This document shows, one piece after another, positions 35,194 through 43,775 of a stretch of 64,000 nt of DNA. The stretch is from Mariniphaga sp041687255. GTDB lineage: Bacteria > Bacteroidota > Bacteroidia > Bacteroidales > Prolixibacteraceae. How positions within the stretch are numbered: the first letter of the stretch is position 1; every line of letters starts with the position of its first letter. The DNA is taken from contig JAWLCL010000009.1 in the NCBI GenBank assembly GCA_041687255.1, forward strand, positions 130,520 to 194,519. Reading direction: 5' to 3'. Below the pieces are notes generated by a model. The model was not told the DNA's origin. It saw only the letters and a list, made by a program, of their open reading frames with translations, and searched no databases. The translations under genes and the position numbers were made by a program.

Positions 35194-36642
35194 TTATACC
35201 GCAACAAAAGTTCCCCTGAGTTCTGCGTGAACGGGACGATGATTTGACAAATATTTTCGTATTGCATCTATGGCTCTTTCTGACTGATTTTTCCGGTTGC
35301 GGCCATATTTTTGAGGTACACCTTGCATCGTAACGAAAGTTGATGAGTAATATTTGTCAGCCTGAATTTCTTCATTGCCGGCAAACAGTTTTTGAATCCG
35401 GAGTCCCGGTGGGTTTTCAATTTTAAAGTATACATTAAGCCCGAGACAACGTTTAACATATCCTCCCATTTGCTGATAGGGGTCACATGAAAACGTCCGT
35501 TCGAGGTTCTCCTCAAGCATTTCCAAAATTTCCGCTCCGGACTGCTCAACTGTTGATACAGGCGGATTCATGGGAATGATGTTGTAAAGGTCATTCAATG
35601 TTATCTGTCCCGGAACGATGGGTGCACCGTAGCGCCAGCCATTCGAAAAGGCCAGTTGGGCACCGGTGCTTTCAAGCAACGCCTGAAGCATAAAATTGTC
35701 CATTGTTGTCTCCAGGTTTGTTCCCCGGTTGAGTGCTGTGGATGTTTCACCAACAACTTCTGAGAGTTCATCCCGGTAAGGTGCCAGTGACTGCTTAACC
35801 CGTTCTTCCACGATGGGGTCAGGCTGGGTGGTTGCTTCAACCTCAATCAGTCGGTGCCTGTAATCAACGATTTTACCCTCATTCACCTCCAGGTCCAGGC
35901 GGCCTAAAAATGAACCATGGCAACCTGATTGTATAACAATTGTTTTTCCATTGAGAACCGGATAGTAAAGACGGTTATGCGTATGGCCGCTGAGACATAC
36001 ATCGATGCCTTGTACTTCGGTTAAAAGTTTCATATCCTGGGTAAAACCAAGATGTGAAATCAACACAATCAGGTCAACCTTTTCCTGGTTGCGCAGGTTA
36101 TCAATAATTGGAGGAAGTTCATCTTTACCCAAAGTAAAATATATTCCTTCGCTGAAGGAGGAGGGCATCGTTTTGTCTACAATTACAGAAGCAATTCCAA
36201 CAATTCCGATTCGCAGTCCGCCGGTCTCTTTTACGACATACGGCTGGAAAACCGGCTTTCTGGTCCCTTTATCAAAGACATTGCATGCCAGCATCGGATA
36301 ATTAAGTTTTGCAACCTGCTGCTTCAATACTTCCGGACCATAGGCAAATTCCCAATGGCCTGTTGTGGCATCAAGCCCCAGTGTATTTAATACCGGAACC
36401 AGGGCTTGTCCTTGTGAGGCAAAGGCAGGATAGGTGCCATGCAGCGTGTCCCCGCAGTCACAAAAGATACTATCAGTACTTTCGGCCTGAATTTGTTTTA
36501 CAAGGGTAGCAATACGGGCATAACCACCGGCCTGGCGGTATACAGCATGAGCACCTTGCCAGAACATCTCCTGGTGGATATCTGAATAAGCATGGGTATC
36601 GTTCATTTGAACAATGGTGAGGCGGGCATTTTTTGTTCTCAT
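35194..36642 (-). CDS. SoxB-like metallophosphoesterase / 5'-nucleotidase family protein
   Basis: A 482-residue two-domain protein. The N-terminal metallophosphatase domain has the metal ligands in MNDTHAYSD (Asp15, His17), CDCGDTLHGT (Asp65) and SGHTHNRLYYP. Where ordinary 5'-nucleotidases have GNHEFD, this protein has TGHWEFAYG (95-103), as in the thiosulfohydrolase SoxB. The C-terminal domain also has SNGWRYGAPIVPGQ and CDPYQQMGGYVKR, recalling SoxB. Yet there is no signal peptide and no other sox gene nearby, so a role in sulfur oxidation is not supported by context; a SoxB-like hydrolase with another substrate is possible. Monocistronic. Confidence 0.82.
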   Translation of the reverse strand: MRTKNARLTIVQMNDTHAYSDIHQEMFWQGAHAVYRQAGGYARIATLVKQIQAESTDSIFCDCGDTLHGTYPAFASQGQALVPVLNTLGLDATTGHWEFAYGPEVLKQQVAKLNYPMLACNVFDKGTRKPVFQPYVVKETGGLRIGIVGIASVIVDKTMPSSFSEGIYFTLGKDELPPIIDNLRNQEKVDLIVLISHLGFTQDMKLLTEVQGIDVCLSGHTHNRLYYPVLNGKTIVIQSGCHGSFLGRLDLEVNEGKIVDYRHRLIEVEATTQPDPIVEERVKQSLAPYRDELSEVVGETSTALNRGTNLETTMDNFMLQALLESTGAQLAFSNGWRYGAPIVPGQITLNDLYNIIPMNPPVSTVEQSGAEILEMLEENLERTFSCDPYQQMGGYVKRCLGLNVYFKIENPPGLRIQKLFAGNEEIQADKYYSSTFVTMQGVPQKYGRNRKNQSERAIDAIRKYLSNHRPVHAELRGTFVAV

Positions 36643-37260
36643 TTTGATTTTTTATTATGTGATGTACTGACCGGGTGACCAATATGGCTAACCCTCCTTT
36701 AAGCCGGTAAGCCGGTAAGCCGGAAATTAACGTCACGCCGACAATTCACCTGATTGTGTGCATATTGTGCTGTATCATTTCGTTGTAATGTTTTTAACGT
36801 CGGACGATTTGAAAAGTTCCCGTTCGGGAGCGTTTTCCTCTATTGACAGGGATGAATGGTTTTATCAAAAATTCGTGAGAGCATAATTTTTGTTTCACCG
36901 GATGGCATTCCTTATTCTTACCTGCAGGAACCTAGAAAGAGGGGATGCTATACAATGTAAATGTTTTGTCCCTTTTTGTGTTTCGCAAATAAAATTTACA
37001 AAATTTAGGAGGCTCGTGCCGTTTACAAACATAAAGTCTTTACCTGCTGTGATTTACTGAATTTGCACAGATTGTTTTCGTGTATGCTGCAGCCCGGGCG
37101 GGGGCATCACCATAAGCTACAGGCCGAACTGGCTGAACTTGAAAAATCGCTAAATTAATCCTGTTTTCATATTCGGAAATGTTGTAACTTTAAGAAGGAT
37201 TGGCAGCCTGGCGGGTTTCTTCGTGAATTAATTATTTTATAGCAACAAATAAATGATTGA
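36643..37260. other. Divergent spacer with AAGCCGGT triplication and repeat element A
   Basis: Positions 36701-36723 carry three tandem AAGCCGGT units. Repeat element A is at 36898-36952. A plus-strand frame open from about 37003 to 37158 ends HKLQAELAELEKSLN and looks like the tail of a lost helical protein. TAACTTTA near 37185 is an imperfect -7 box. Confidence 0.5.
36898..36952 (+). repeat. Interspersed ~60-bp element, copy A
   Basis: Begins CCGGATGGCATTCC, has the conserved core TTACCTGCAGGAACC and ends GGGGATGCTAT. The two ends are inverted and complementary. Lies between divergent genes; the only copy not located behind a plus-strand gene. Confidence 0.7.
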
Positions 37261-37842
37261 ATGATGCCTGTAGAAAGAAAACTGAACATTCCGAATCTCC
37301 TTTCATTGTACCGGTTGCTGGCATTTCCTTTCGTATTTTATTTTGCTGTTACCCGGCAGGAAGATGTTTTTGTTTTCCTGCTGATGCTTAATCTGGTGAC
37401 GGATGTATTGGATGGCTGGATAGCAAGAGCTTTTCACCTGGAAACTGAATTTGGGGCACGTCTTGACTCCATTGCCGACATTGGCACTTATGTTTTGGCA
37501 GTCACAGGGATTCTTGTTTTTAAGGCTGCTGAATTTTACCCGCACCGGGTAAGTTTCGGGATTTTTCTTCTGCTTTTTGTGGTTGCCAACGTGTTGTCGG
37601 TTATCAAATTTCACCGGCTGCCCAGCCTGCATCTTTATTCCTGGAAGATTGGCGGATATATCCAGGGATTTTTCTTTTTTGTACTGTTTGTCTTTGATTT
37701 TTTTCCTGTATTGTATTATGTAATGATATGCTGGGGGATATTAGCCTTTCTCGAACACATCGTTATCCAGCTTAGAATTAGGCGTATGCAATCGAACCTG
37801 AAAGGTCTTTTTTGGGTACTTAAGGTACCCCATAAAAGTTAA
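37261..37842 (+). CDS. CDP-alcohol phosphatidyltransferase family membrane enzyme
   Basis: A 193-residue integral membrane enzyme. The full catalytic motif D-x2-D-G-x2-A-R-x8-G-x3-D-x3-D is intact: Asp48, Asp51, Gly52, Ala55, Arg56, Gly65, Asp69 and Asp73, within DVLDGWIARAFHLETEFG and the following RLDSIAD. About five hydrophobic helices surround it. The family transfers a phosphatidyl group from CDP-diacylglycerol to an alcohol such as glycerol 3-phosphate, serine or inositol; the acceptor is not clear. Two ATGs (37261 and 37264) are possible starts. Its end overlaps the broken gene on the opposite strand by 23 bp. Confidence 0.9.
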   Translation: MMPVERKLNIPNLLSLYRLLAFPFVFYFAVTRQEDVFVFLLMLNLVTDVLDGWIARAFHLETEFGARLDSIADIGTYVLAVTGILVFKAAEFYPHRVSFGIFLLLFVVANVLSVIKFHRLPSLHLYSWKIGGYIQGFFFFVLFVFDFFPVLYYVMICWGILAFLEHIVIQLRIRRMQSNLKGLFWVLKVPHKS

Positions 37843-38245
37843 TACGGTATAGTGCATTTCCTGACCCAAGGGCACCCAACGTGACCGGAATTAACAACAA
37901 CCCGTTTTCATCTCCTTCAATCCGATGCTCTTCAATCTGTCGTTTTGCCCTTGAAAAACAACCATTTTCTCTTGCCCGCTCCCCTCTGAGCATAAGCAAT
38001 AATCCTATCTGGAATGCACATCTTTCTGCCAACTTTATTTTCTGGTTTTCAAGAAACTGATGATGTGTCCGGGAAAATAATTCTATGCTTTCTGATTCGC
38101 GACCTGTTAATTATGCTGCAAGTGCCAGCTGATAAAGTACATCCCGGTTAGGTTCCTGTTCCCGTTGAATCAACGTTCTATAAACCTCTGAACACGACCT
38201 TTCCCGGTTTAATCCGCTCTGAAAATATCTGCCGGATGATTCCAT
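37820..38245 (-). pseudogene. Broken gene: helical protein interrupted by an in-frame TAA
   Basis: From an ATG at 38245, a frame reads MESSGRYFQSGLNRERS on to QLALAA, then meets TAA at 38111-38113. Reading through, it continues without further stops for 95 residues (ESIELFSRTHHQFLENQ, AERCAFQIGLLLMLRGERA, FSRAKRQIEEHR) to the TAA at 37820. The composition is uniform across the stop, so this was probably one gene of about 141 codons. Helical and charged, family not recognised. A point mutation or sequencing error would equally explain the stop. Confidence 0.55.
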
Positions 38246-38496
38246 AGCATTCTATGTATGTAATAAAATTAAAACTAATTAAGGAGAATACAAAGATTTT
38301 TATGTTGAAGAACTTTTATGCGCGATACACAGCCATTCGTGGTCATCAGGTTAAATCAGGAATATCAAGGTTCAGACATGGACCCGTTTAAACTGGAGGC
38401 TTTTGGCTCCAATGAGAAGCCCCGGGGGATTCGAATGAAAAAAAATTGTAACTTTAAAAATATAATTTATAAACATGTAGCACTAAAATTCGTACA

Positions 38497-39324
38497 GTGG
38501 ATGTTTTCGATACCCAAAACGTGATTGAAATTCAAGGAAACTCAATCGCCTATTATAGAGCAGGTAAGGGTGAAGTAGTTTTATTTGTTCACGGCATTAC
38601 TACCTATTCTTTTATATGGAGAAAAGTAGTTCCATATTTTGAGGATAAGTACGATGTTGTTCTTATTGATTTGCTGGGGTGTGGTGATTCCGATAAGTCG
38701 CTAAACCAGGACTTTTCCTTAAAACGGCAGGCACATCTGCTGAAAGATTTTTGTGATAAACTTGAAATTGCCCGGTTACACCTGATTTGCCACGATGTGG
38801 GTGGGGGTGTGGGGCAGATTTTTGCCGTTAACTATCCTGAATTGCTTTACGATTTAGTGCTTATAAATTCTGTTGCTTATAATTTTTGGCCCGTACAGCC
38901 TATCGTTGCTTTACGTACACCGATTATAAGGCAAATTGCCATGGCGTCGCTGGATTATGGAATGTTTGAAGTGATTGTAAAAAGAGGTCTGTACAATAAA
39001 CAGCATTTTACCGATGAACTCATGGATTACTTCTATAAACCTATGAAAACTTCAGCCGGACGCAAAGCATTTTTGCATTTTGCAAAATGTCTTGACAATA
39101 GAAACCTGACTGAAATCGAAAATGAACTCCGGCAATTGAAAATTCCGGTATTAATCATCCGCGGGCTGGGTGATGTTTACCTGGATGCCTCTATTTCAGA
39201 GAAACTGCATTCTGAAATACCCGGCAGTAAACTTATTGAAATTGAAACTGCCGGTCATTTTATACAGGAAGAGGAACCTGAACAAATATCGGCTTCCATT
39301 ATAAATTTTATCCGGAAGGAATGA
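38497..39324 (+). CDS. Alpha/beta hydrolase, haloalkane dehalogenase/epoxide hydrolase-like
   Basis: A 275-residue enzyme. Start is GTG at 38497; a second GTG at 38521 is possible, and no ATG is available near the conserved N-terminus. The oxyanion strand is VVLFVHGITTYSFIWRKV. The nucleophile elbow LHLICHDVGGGVGQIF has Asp in the nucleophile position as in haloalkane dehalogenases and epoxide hydrolases rather than the Ser of esterases. The acid is in the RGLGDVYLD region and the His in ETAGHFIQEEEPEQ. Substrate unknown. Its stop overlaps the start of the hybrid kinase by 4 bp (ATGA), so the two are co-transcribed. Confidence 0.85.
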   Translation: MDVFDTQNVIEIQGNSIAYYRAGKGEVVLFVHGITTYSFIWRKVVPYFEDKYDVVLIDLLGCGDSDKSLNQDFSLKRQAHLLKDFCDKLEIARLHLICHDVGGGVGQIFAVNYPELLYDLVLINSVAYNFWPVQPIVALRTPIIRQIAMASLDYGMFEVIVKRGLYNKQHFTDELMDYFYKPMKTSAGRKAFLHFAKCLDNRNLTEIENELRQLKIPVLIIRGLGDVYLDASISEKLHSEIPGSKLIEIETAGHFIQEEEPEQISASIINFIRKE

Positions 39325-41096
39325 TGCAAAAAAGCAATCCCAAAATAAAAGAGCTCAAATCAAAAATTCGGTTACTTGAGTTTGAAAACGAAACCTTATC
39401 GGCTAAGGCTGAGGAGAATCTTTTATTAAATAAAGCTTTTGAAGAAATCAATGTTTACGATGATATTGATAGCTTAATGATAAACACACTGGAGAATATT
39501 TCCATTTTGTTAAACATTCCGTTTTCGGGTTTATTTGATTATGTTGATAATAAGTTCATATGCATTAGCAGTTATGCCCTGTTTAGTAATGAAGATACCA
39601 CCAATGTCCATTTTAGCTTTTCAGATGCCGTTGTTAAAAAACTTGCTACACAGGAATTTGATATTTTATCGGATAAAGATTTTACATTCGCGTATCCAGA
39701 TGCGGATTTTAAGGCTGAGAATGTTGTAATTATACCTCTTGATTCAGAGATTATAAAAAACCGGTATTTTGTTTTTGCAAATGAATCGGATAAACAGGAT
39801 TTGATGGACCGGATTCCCTGGTTTATAAAAATAATCCGGATTATCTCTGCTAAGCTCGAACGGATTTATTATCATGATGAATTGAAAAAATTAAATGAAG
39901 AGCTTGAGCAGCAGGTAGAATCAAGGACTGCTGAGCTCTACCGGCAAAATAAGGAATTATTGACAGCAAAGGAAAAAGCAGAAGAAAGTGATCGGTTAAA
40001 AACTGCATTTTTGCAAAACATCAGTCATGAAATAAGAACTCCGATAAACGCCATTATGGGCTTTTCCGGCTTGTTGAATGAAAATTTCGGCAATCAGGAG
40101 AAACTTGAGAAGTTCACCGGTATAATAAAACAACGAAGCGCTGATTTGCTTGATATTATAAACGATATCCTGGAAATATCGAAAATAGAATCCGGACAGT
40201 TGACGTTAATCATCGATGCATGCAATGTTCCAGCTTTATTTTCTGATCTTGAATTGTATTTTAATGAATATCAAAAACGAACAATTAAAAAACAGGTCGG
40301 ATTAAAATTCAAGGCGCAGTCACCCGCTAACCTTGTCATCCGGACAGACGAGGTTAAACTAAAACAAATACTGATAAACCTGATTAGCAATGCGTATAAA
40401 TTTACTGATTCCGGAGAAATAGAAGTTGGCTGCTTTCTAAATGAGGAGATGATTGTATTTTACGTTTCCGATACAGGCATAGGTATTTCCGTTAAGGACC
40501 AAACCAAAATTTTCGACAGATTCTACCAGGTACATCAAGTTGAAAACCGGATAAATGAAGGTACTGGCCTTGGCTTATCCATTGTTAAAGGCCTTGTGGA
40601 ATTATTGGGAGGGGAACTGTGGCTTAAATCAAAACCGTCGGAGGGCAGCACCTTCTTTTTTTCAATTCCTTATGAAGCATCGGATTCATCCGGTACAGTT
40701 TATGATGACATTGAATCCGGTGAAGATTTCGGTTTGCCAAATAAAAGTGTGCTTATCGTAGAAGATAACATTTTCAGTCTGGAATACCTGAATGAAATAC
40801 TTTCGGACACTGGTATAACGGTACTTTCGGCAATTAACGGACATGAAGCAATACATATCTCCCGAACCCTGCCTGTTGATTTGATATTATTGGACATTCG
40901 GCTTCCGGATATGGATGGGTATGCGGTTATGAATGAAATAAGACAATCAAAACCACAAATGAAATTCATCGCTCAAACAGCCTATGCCGGATTGGATGAA
41001 AAACAAAAAGCACTTGATTATGGATGTACCGATTTTATCACCAAACCTATCAGCCGGGAACTGCTATTGAAAGTACTCAGCTCTCATCTGGCCTAA
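39321..41096 (+). CDS. Hybrid sensor histidine kinase with GAF-like sensor and receiver
   Basis: A 591-residue cytoplasmic protein. Residues 1-40 form a short helix, about 40-180 a GAF-like sensor, 180-225 a coiled coil (LKKLNEELEQQVESRTAEL), followed by HisKA with phospho-acceptor His236 in LQNISHEIRTPINAIMGF. The HATPase has NLISNAYKFTDSG, YVSDTGIGIS and EGTGLGLSIVKGL. The C-terminal receiver (about 475-590) has Asp525 in LILLDIRLPDMDG and Lys575 in FITKPIS. It is translationally coupled to the alpha/beta hydrolase upstream. Ligand unknown. Confidence 0.93.
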   Translation: MMQKSNPKIKELKSKIRLLEFENETLSAKAEENLLLNKAFEEINVYDDIDSLMINTLENISILLNIPFSGLFDYVDNKFICISSYALFSNEDTTNVHFSFSDAVVKKLATQEFDILSDKDFTFAYPDADFKAENVVIIPLDSEIIKNRYFVFANESDKQDLMDRIPWFIKIIRIISAKLERIYYHDELKKLNEELEQQVESRTAELYRQNKELLTAKEKAEESDRLKTAFLQNISHEIRTPINAIMGFSGLLNENFGNQEKLEKFTGIIKQRSADLLDIINDILEISKIESGQLTLIIDACNVPALFSDLELYFNEYQKRTIKKQVGLKFKAQSPANLVIRTDEVKLKQILINLISNAYKFTDSGEIEVGCFLNEEMIVFYVSDTGIGISVKDQTKIFDRFYQVHQVENRINEGTGLGLSIVKGLVELLGGELWLKSKPSEGSTFFFSIPYEASDSSGTVYDDIESGEDFGLPNKSVLIVEDNIFSLEYLNEILSDTGITVLSAINGHEAIHISRTLPVDLILLDIRLPDMDGYAVMNEIRQSKPQMKFIAQTAYAGLDEKQKALDYGCTDFITKPISRELLLKVLSSHLA

Positions 41097-41269
41097 TTTA
41101 TGTTAATCCCGCAACAGTGGAGTGGTTTTTTGGGGCGTTCATCCAAACGGAAACAAAAATCAGAATATATTGGAGTATTTTTTATTTAGTTCTCCGGCTT
41201 GTATTTGAAACAAATAAGTAAATTTAGGCTGAAAATTCCTTATTAAAAAAACCAATACCAAAACAACCA

Positions 41270-41656
41270 ATGAGCGAAAGCAAGTTTTTAGTCGGGCAAA
41301 AAATACTTATTGCTGAAGATGATGAAAACAGCTTCTATCTTCTTGAATACATATTGAAGGAACAGAATGCCGAAATCATACATACCCGGAATGGGGAAGA
41401 TACCATTCATGTGCTAAGGGATAATCCTGATGTCAGTTTAATTTTAATGGATATAAGAATGCCGGGAATGAATGGTTTGGATTCGGCCAGGAAGATAAGG
41501 GAATTTAATCCAACGGTTCCTATAATTGCGCAATCTGCGATGCTTAATAAGGATGATAAGGAAAAGGTTTTAGCGGCCGGGTGCAATGATATGATTTTAA
41601 AACCGATTGACAAGGAACTTATTCTTAGTAAAATAAAAGAGCATCTGCGATATTGA
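41270..41656 (+). CDS. Single-domain response regulator
   Basis: A 128-residue receiver with no output domain. The acidic pocket is LIAEDDEN, the phospho-acceptor is Asp61 in LILMDIRMPGMNG, and the conserved Lys is in MILKPIDKELI. It lies 173 bp after the hybrid kinase in the same direction, and its receiver resembles the kinase's own C-terminal receiver (ILKPID versus ITKPIS; similar YxLxxIL spacing), suggesting a phosphorelay or competing phosphoryl sink. Stand-alone receivers act by protein contact rather than DNA binding. Confidence 0.93.
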   Translation: MSESKFLVGQKILIAEDDENSFYLLEYILKEQNAEIIHTRNGEDTIHVLRDNPDVSLILMDIRMPGMNGLDSARKIREFNPTVPIIAQSAMLNKDDKEKVLAAGCNDMILKPIDKELILSKIKEHLRY

Positions 41657-42153
41657 CCGGGTGCCTTTATTACTTCGGCTTAAATTGCCGGTTTATCGGA
41701 TGGCATTCTTTTTAGTTTAGTTACCTGCAGGAATCGGGATTAAAAAGAGGGGATGCTATCCCTCGTAGCAACTTATCAAAAGACTTTCACTGCCCTCTGC
41801 TACTGAATATTTATAAATAAAAAAGTGATGAAAAAAAAAGTGGCTCCTCGTTTTATCATCAAAAAAAAATAGTTGGGTTTAAAATATTAAAAGCACGATA
41901 ATTAAGACAAAGACTTATTCACATAGAATTCTACAATTTGGAAGAAAAACTGAATTTTATCTGTTTTTTTATTAAACAGGACCTGTAAATTTGACCATCA
42001 AAACAAATTTTAAACAGCATACATTTGATCTTATGATTCAGAAACCATTCTCATTTGGAAAATATTTCAATGCTTAGTCTTACTATTCAGCACCCTATGA
42101 AATATACTAAATAAATTTAACTGGAATATTCAATAGCAAACTTTATCAGTCCT
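41657..42153. other. AT-rich spacer with repeat element B
   Basis: Holds element B at 41698-41762. The rest is very AT-rich, with an A9-run and a T-rich stretch, and shows no gene. Confidence 0.5.
41698..41762 (+). repeat. Interspersed ~60-bp element, copy B
   Basis: Begins GGATGGCATTC, core TTACCTGCAGGAATC, ends GGGGATGCTATCC. It starts 42 bp after the response regulator stop. Confidence 0.7.
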
Positions 42154-43773
42154 ATGAAAAACTTTAAATCATTTTTTACATATTGTCTTTTGACAATTTG
42201 TTTCATTATGTATGGATGTCAAAAAGAAATAATAGTATTGCCAACTCCCCAGATTGAAATTACATCCTATGAGGAGACTGCTTTTGGAGAATTTCAGGTA
42301 GAAGTGATGATCGACCTGGGAGAGGGGCAACAAATAAAAGGTGCAGAGTTGATTCTTGATGATATTACCGTTGAAAATGCATCCTCAATCATTAAAAAAA
42401 TTGAAGTTTCAGAAGAGCGAAAGCAATTTAAAGTTATTACCATTGACGAAGTAAAAGTTAATCACGATTATAAAGCTGTTGCCAGTTTAAAAACCGAGAA
42501 TTACGAGTATGTAAGTAAATTAAAAATCATAAGAGCTTCAAAAAATAATTTTGTTTTAGAAGTTGCTGAAGACCCTTTTTTTGCAAATTCATTTGAAAGC
42601 ATCTCAGATTATGTTTCCAGAGGTGATAAATTTAATGCAATATTCTATTTTCAAAGTGATATCGAAAACAAGTCCCTTGAAATCAGACTTGATCGTAAAA
42701 TTAAACTCAATCATAACCTTGTTTTTGATGGAAATTATTCAGAAAACCGTGGTTATAAAGAAGTTTACGGGGAGGTTGAAGTTCCCTTGCTTCTTGAATC
42801 TAAAGAATATGATGTATATGCTTATGTCGATGATGTTGAAATAAAAGCTGCTGGCAGGATTAAAGTATTGCCGGCAAATTGGAACCTTTATAATGATGAT
42901 TTTCCGGGAGAAATATTAGAAGATAAGGCCTGGTTTTTAGCTGATAATGAATTGTATATTATTCAAAATTTTTATTCATCAGTTGATAGAAGCTCTAATT
43001 TTCCTGTTTACAAATTTAACTTGGATGAAAATTCCTGGACTCGTGTAAATAATTTTGAAAATTACGAGTTGGGAGAGTATCAGTATAAAGTTTTACCTTA
43101 TAATATACAACATAAATCAAATGGATATTTATTCTTTAATGAGAATGATGAATCGATTAAGCTATATAAATACGACAAATCTCTTAATTCATTTAATTTT
43201 GTAACGGAGTATCCCGGTAGCGGAATGTGGGACCATGTTGTTTTTTATATTGATAATAATCTTTTTATTGGAGGAGGCAGTCATCGAAGTTTTGATGGTC
43301 CGGGTGGACTTAGTGAATTTTGGGTATTTGACTTTAATACAGAGGTTTGGAAACAATTAAATGATTTTCCATCTGACTTTCTTTCAGTTGGTACCAGCTC
43401 TTGCTCTGGGGCCAATGATGCTTATATATTTGAATCAGAAAAGAGGCTTTGGAATTATGAGCCTGAGATTGATCAATGGAAATTGATGAATCGGTTTCCA
43501 GGAATTGAGAGATCTTTATCAAGTTTGGTATTACATAATGGTGAAGTATTTGTTATTGGGGGCTATCAAAATAATGGAATAAGATATTCATTATGGGATT
43601 GCTGGAAGTATTCGCCTTCTGAAGAAAAATGGGAACTCCATTCATTTTTACCACATGCTTCAGAAATGGGCATTGCTTTTAATTGGAAAGCAAAAATATA
43701 TTATGGAGTGGGATATCATACCAACTGGAATCATGAGGACATTACAAATATTTATACGCTAAACCAAAACTGA
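42154..43773 (+). CDS. Kelch-like beta-propeller surface lipoprotein
   Basis: A 539-residue lipoprotein (IMYGC lipobox, Cys22) with a linker CQKEIIVLPTP. The N-terminal half (residues about 30-240) has beta-sandwich texture; the C-terminal half is a propeller of kelch-like repeats with paired Gly and W spacing, for example LFIGGGSHRSFDG, EFWVFDFNTEVWKQLNDF and GEVFVIGGYQNNGIRYSLW. Base composition is visibly AT-richer than the rest of the window. It forms an operon with the next lipoprotein (2-bp gap), with which it shares its mature N-terminus (QKEIIVLPTP versus TKEVLVIPEP). Function unknown; likely outer-surface binding. Confidence 0.8.
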   Translation: MKNFKSFFTYCLLTICFIMYGCQKEIIVLPTPQIEITSYEETAFGEFQVEVMIDLGEGQQIKGAELILDDITVENASSIIKKIEVSEERKQFKVITIDEVKVNHDYKAVASLKTENYEYVSKLKIIRASKNNFVLEVAEDPFFANSFESISDYVSRGDKFNAIFYFQSDIENKSLEIRLDRKIKLNHNLVFDGNYSENRGYKEVYGEVEVPLLLESKEYDVYAYVDDVEIKAAGRIKVLPANWNLYNDDFPGEILEDKAWFLADNELYIIQNFYSSVDRSSNFPVYKFNLDENSWTRVNNFENYELGEYQYKVLPYNIQHKSNGYLFFNENDESIKLYKYDKSLNSFNFVTEYPGSGMWDHVVFYIDNNLFIGGGSHRSFDGPGGLSEFWVFDFNTEVWKQLNDFPSDFLSVGTSSCSGANDAYIFESEKRLWNYEPEIDQWKLMNRFPGIERSLSSLVLHNGEVFVIGGYQNNGIRYSLWDCWKYSPSEEKWELHSFLPHASEMGIAFNWKAKIYYGVGYHTNWNHEDITNIYTLNQN

Positions 43774-43775
43774 AA

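Noticed and set aside
35194..36642. A complete Sox thiosulfate-oxidation pathway
   Set aside because: Only one SoxB-like gene is present, without signal peptide and without soxXAYZ/CD genes.
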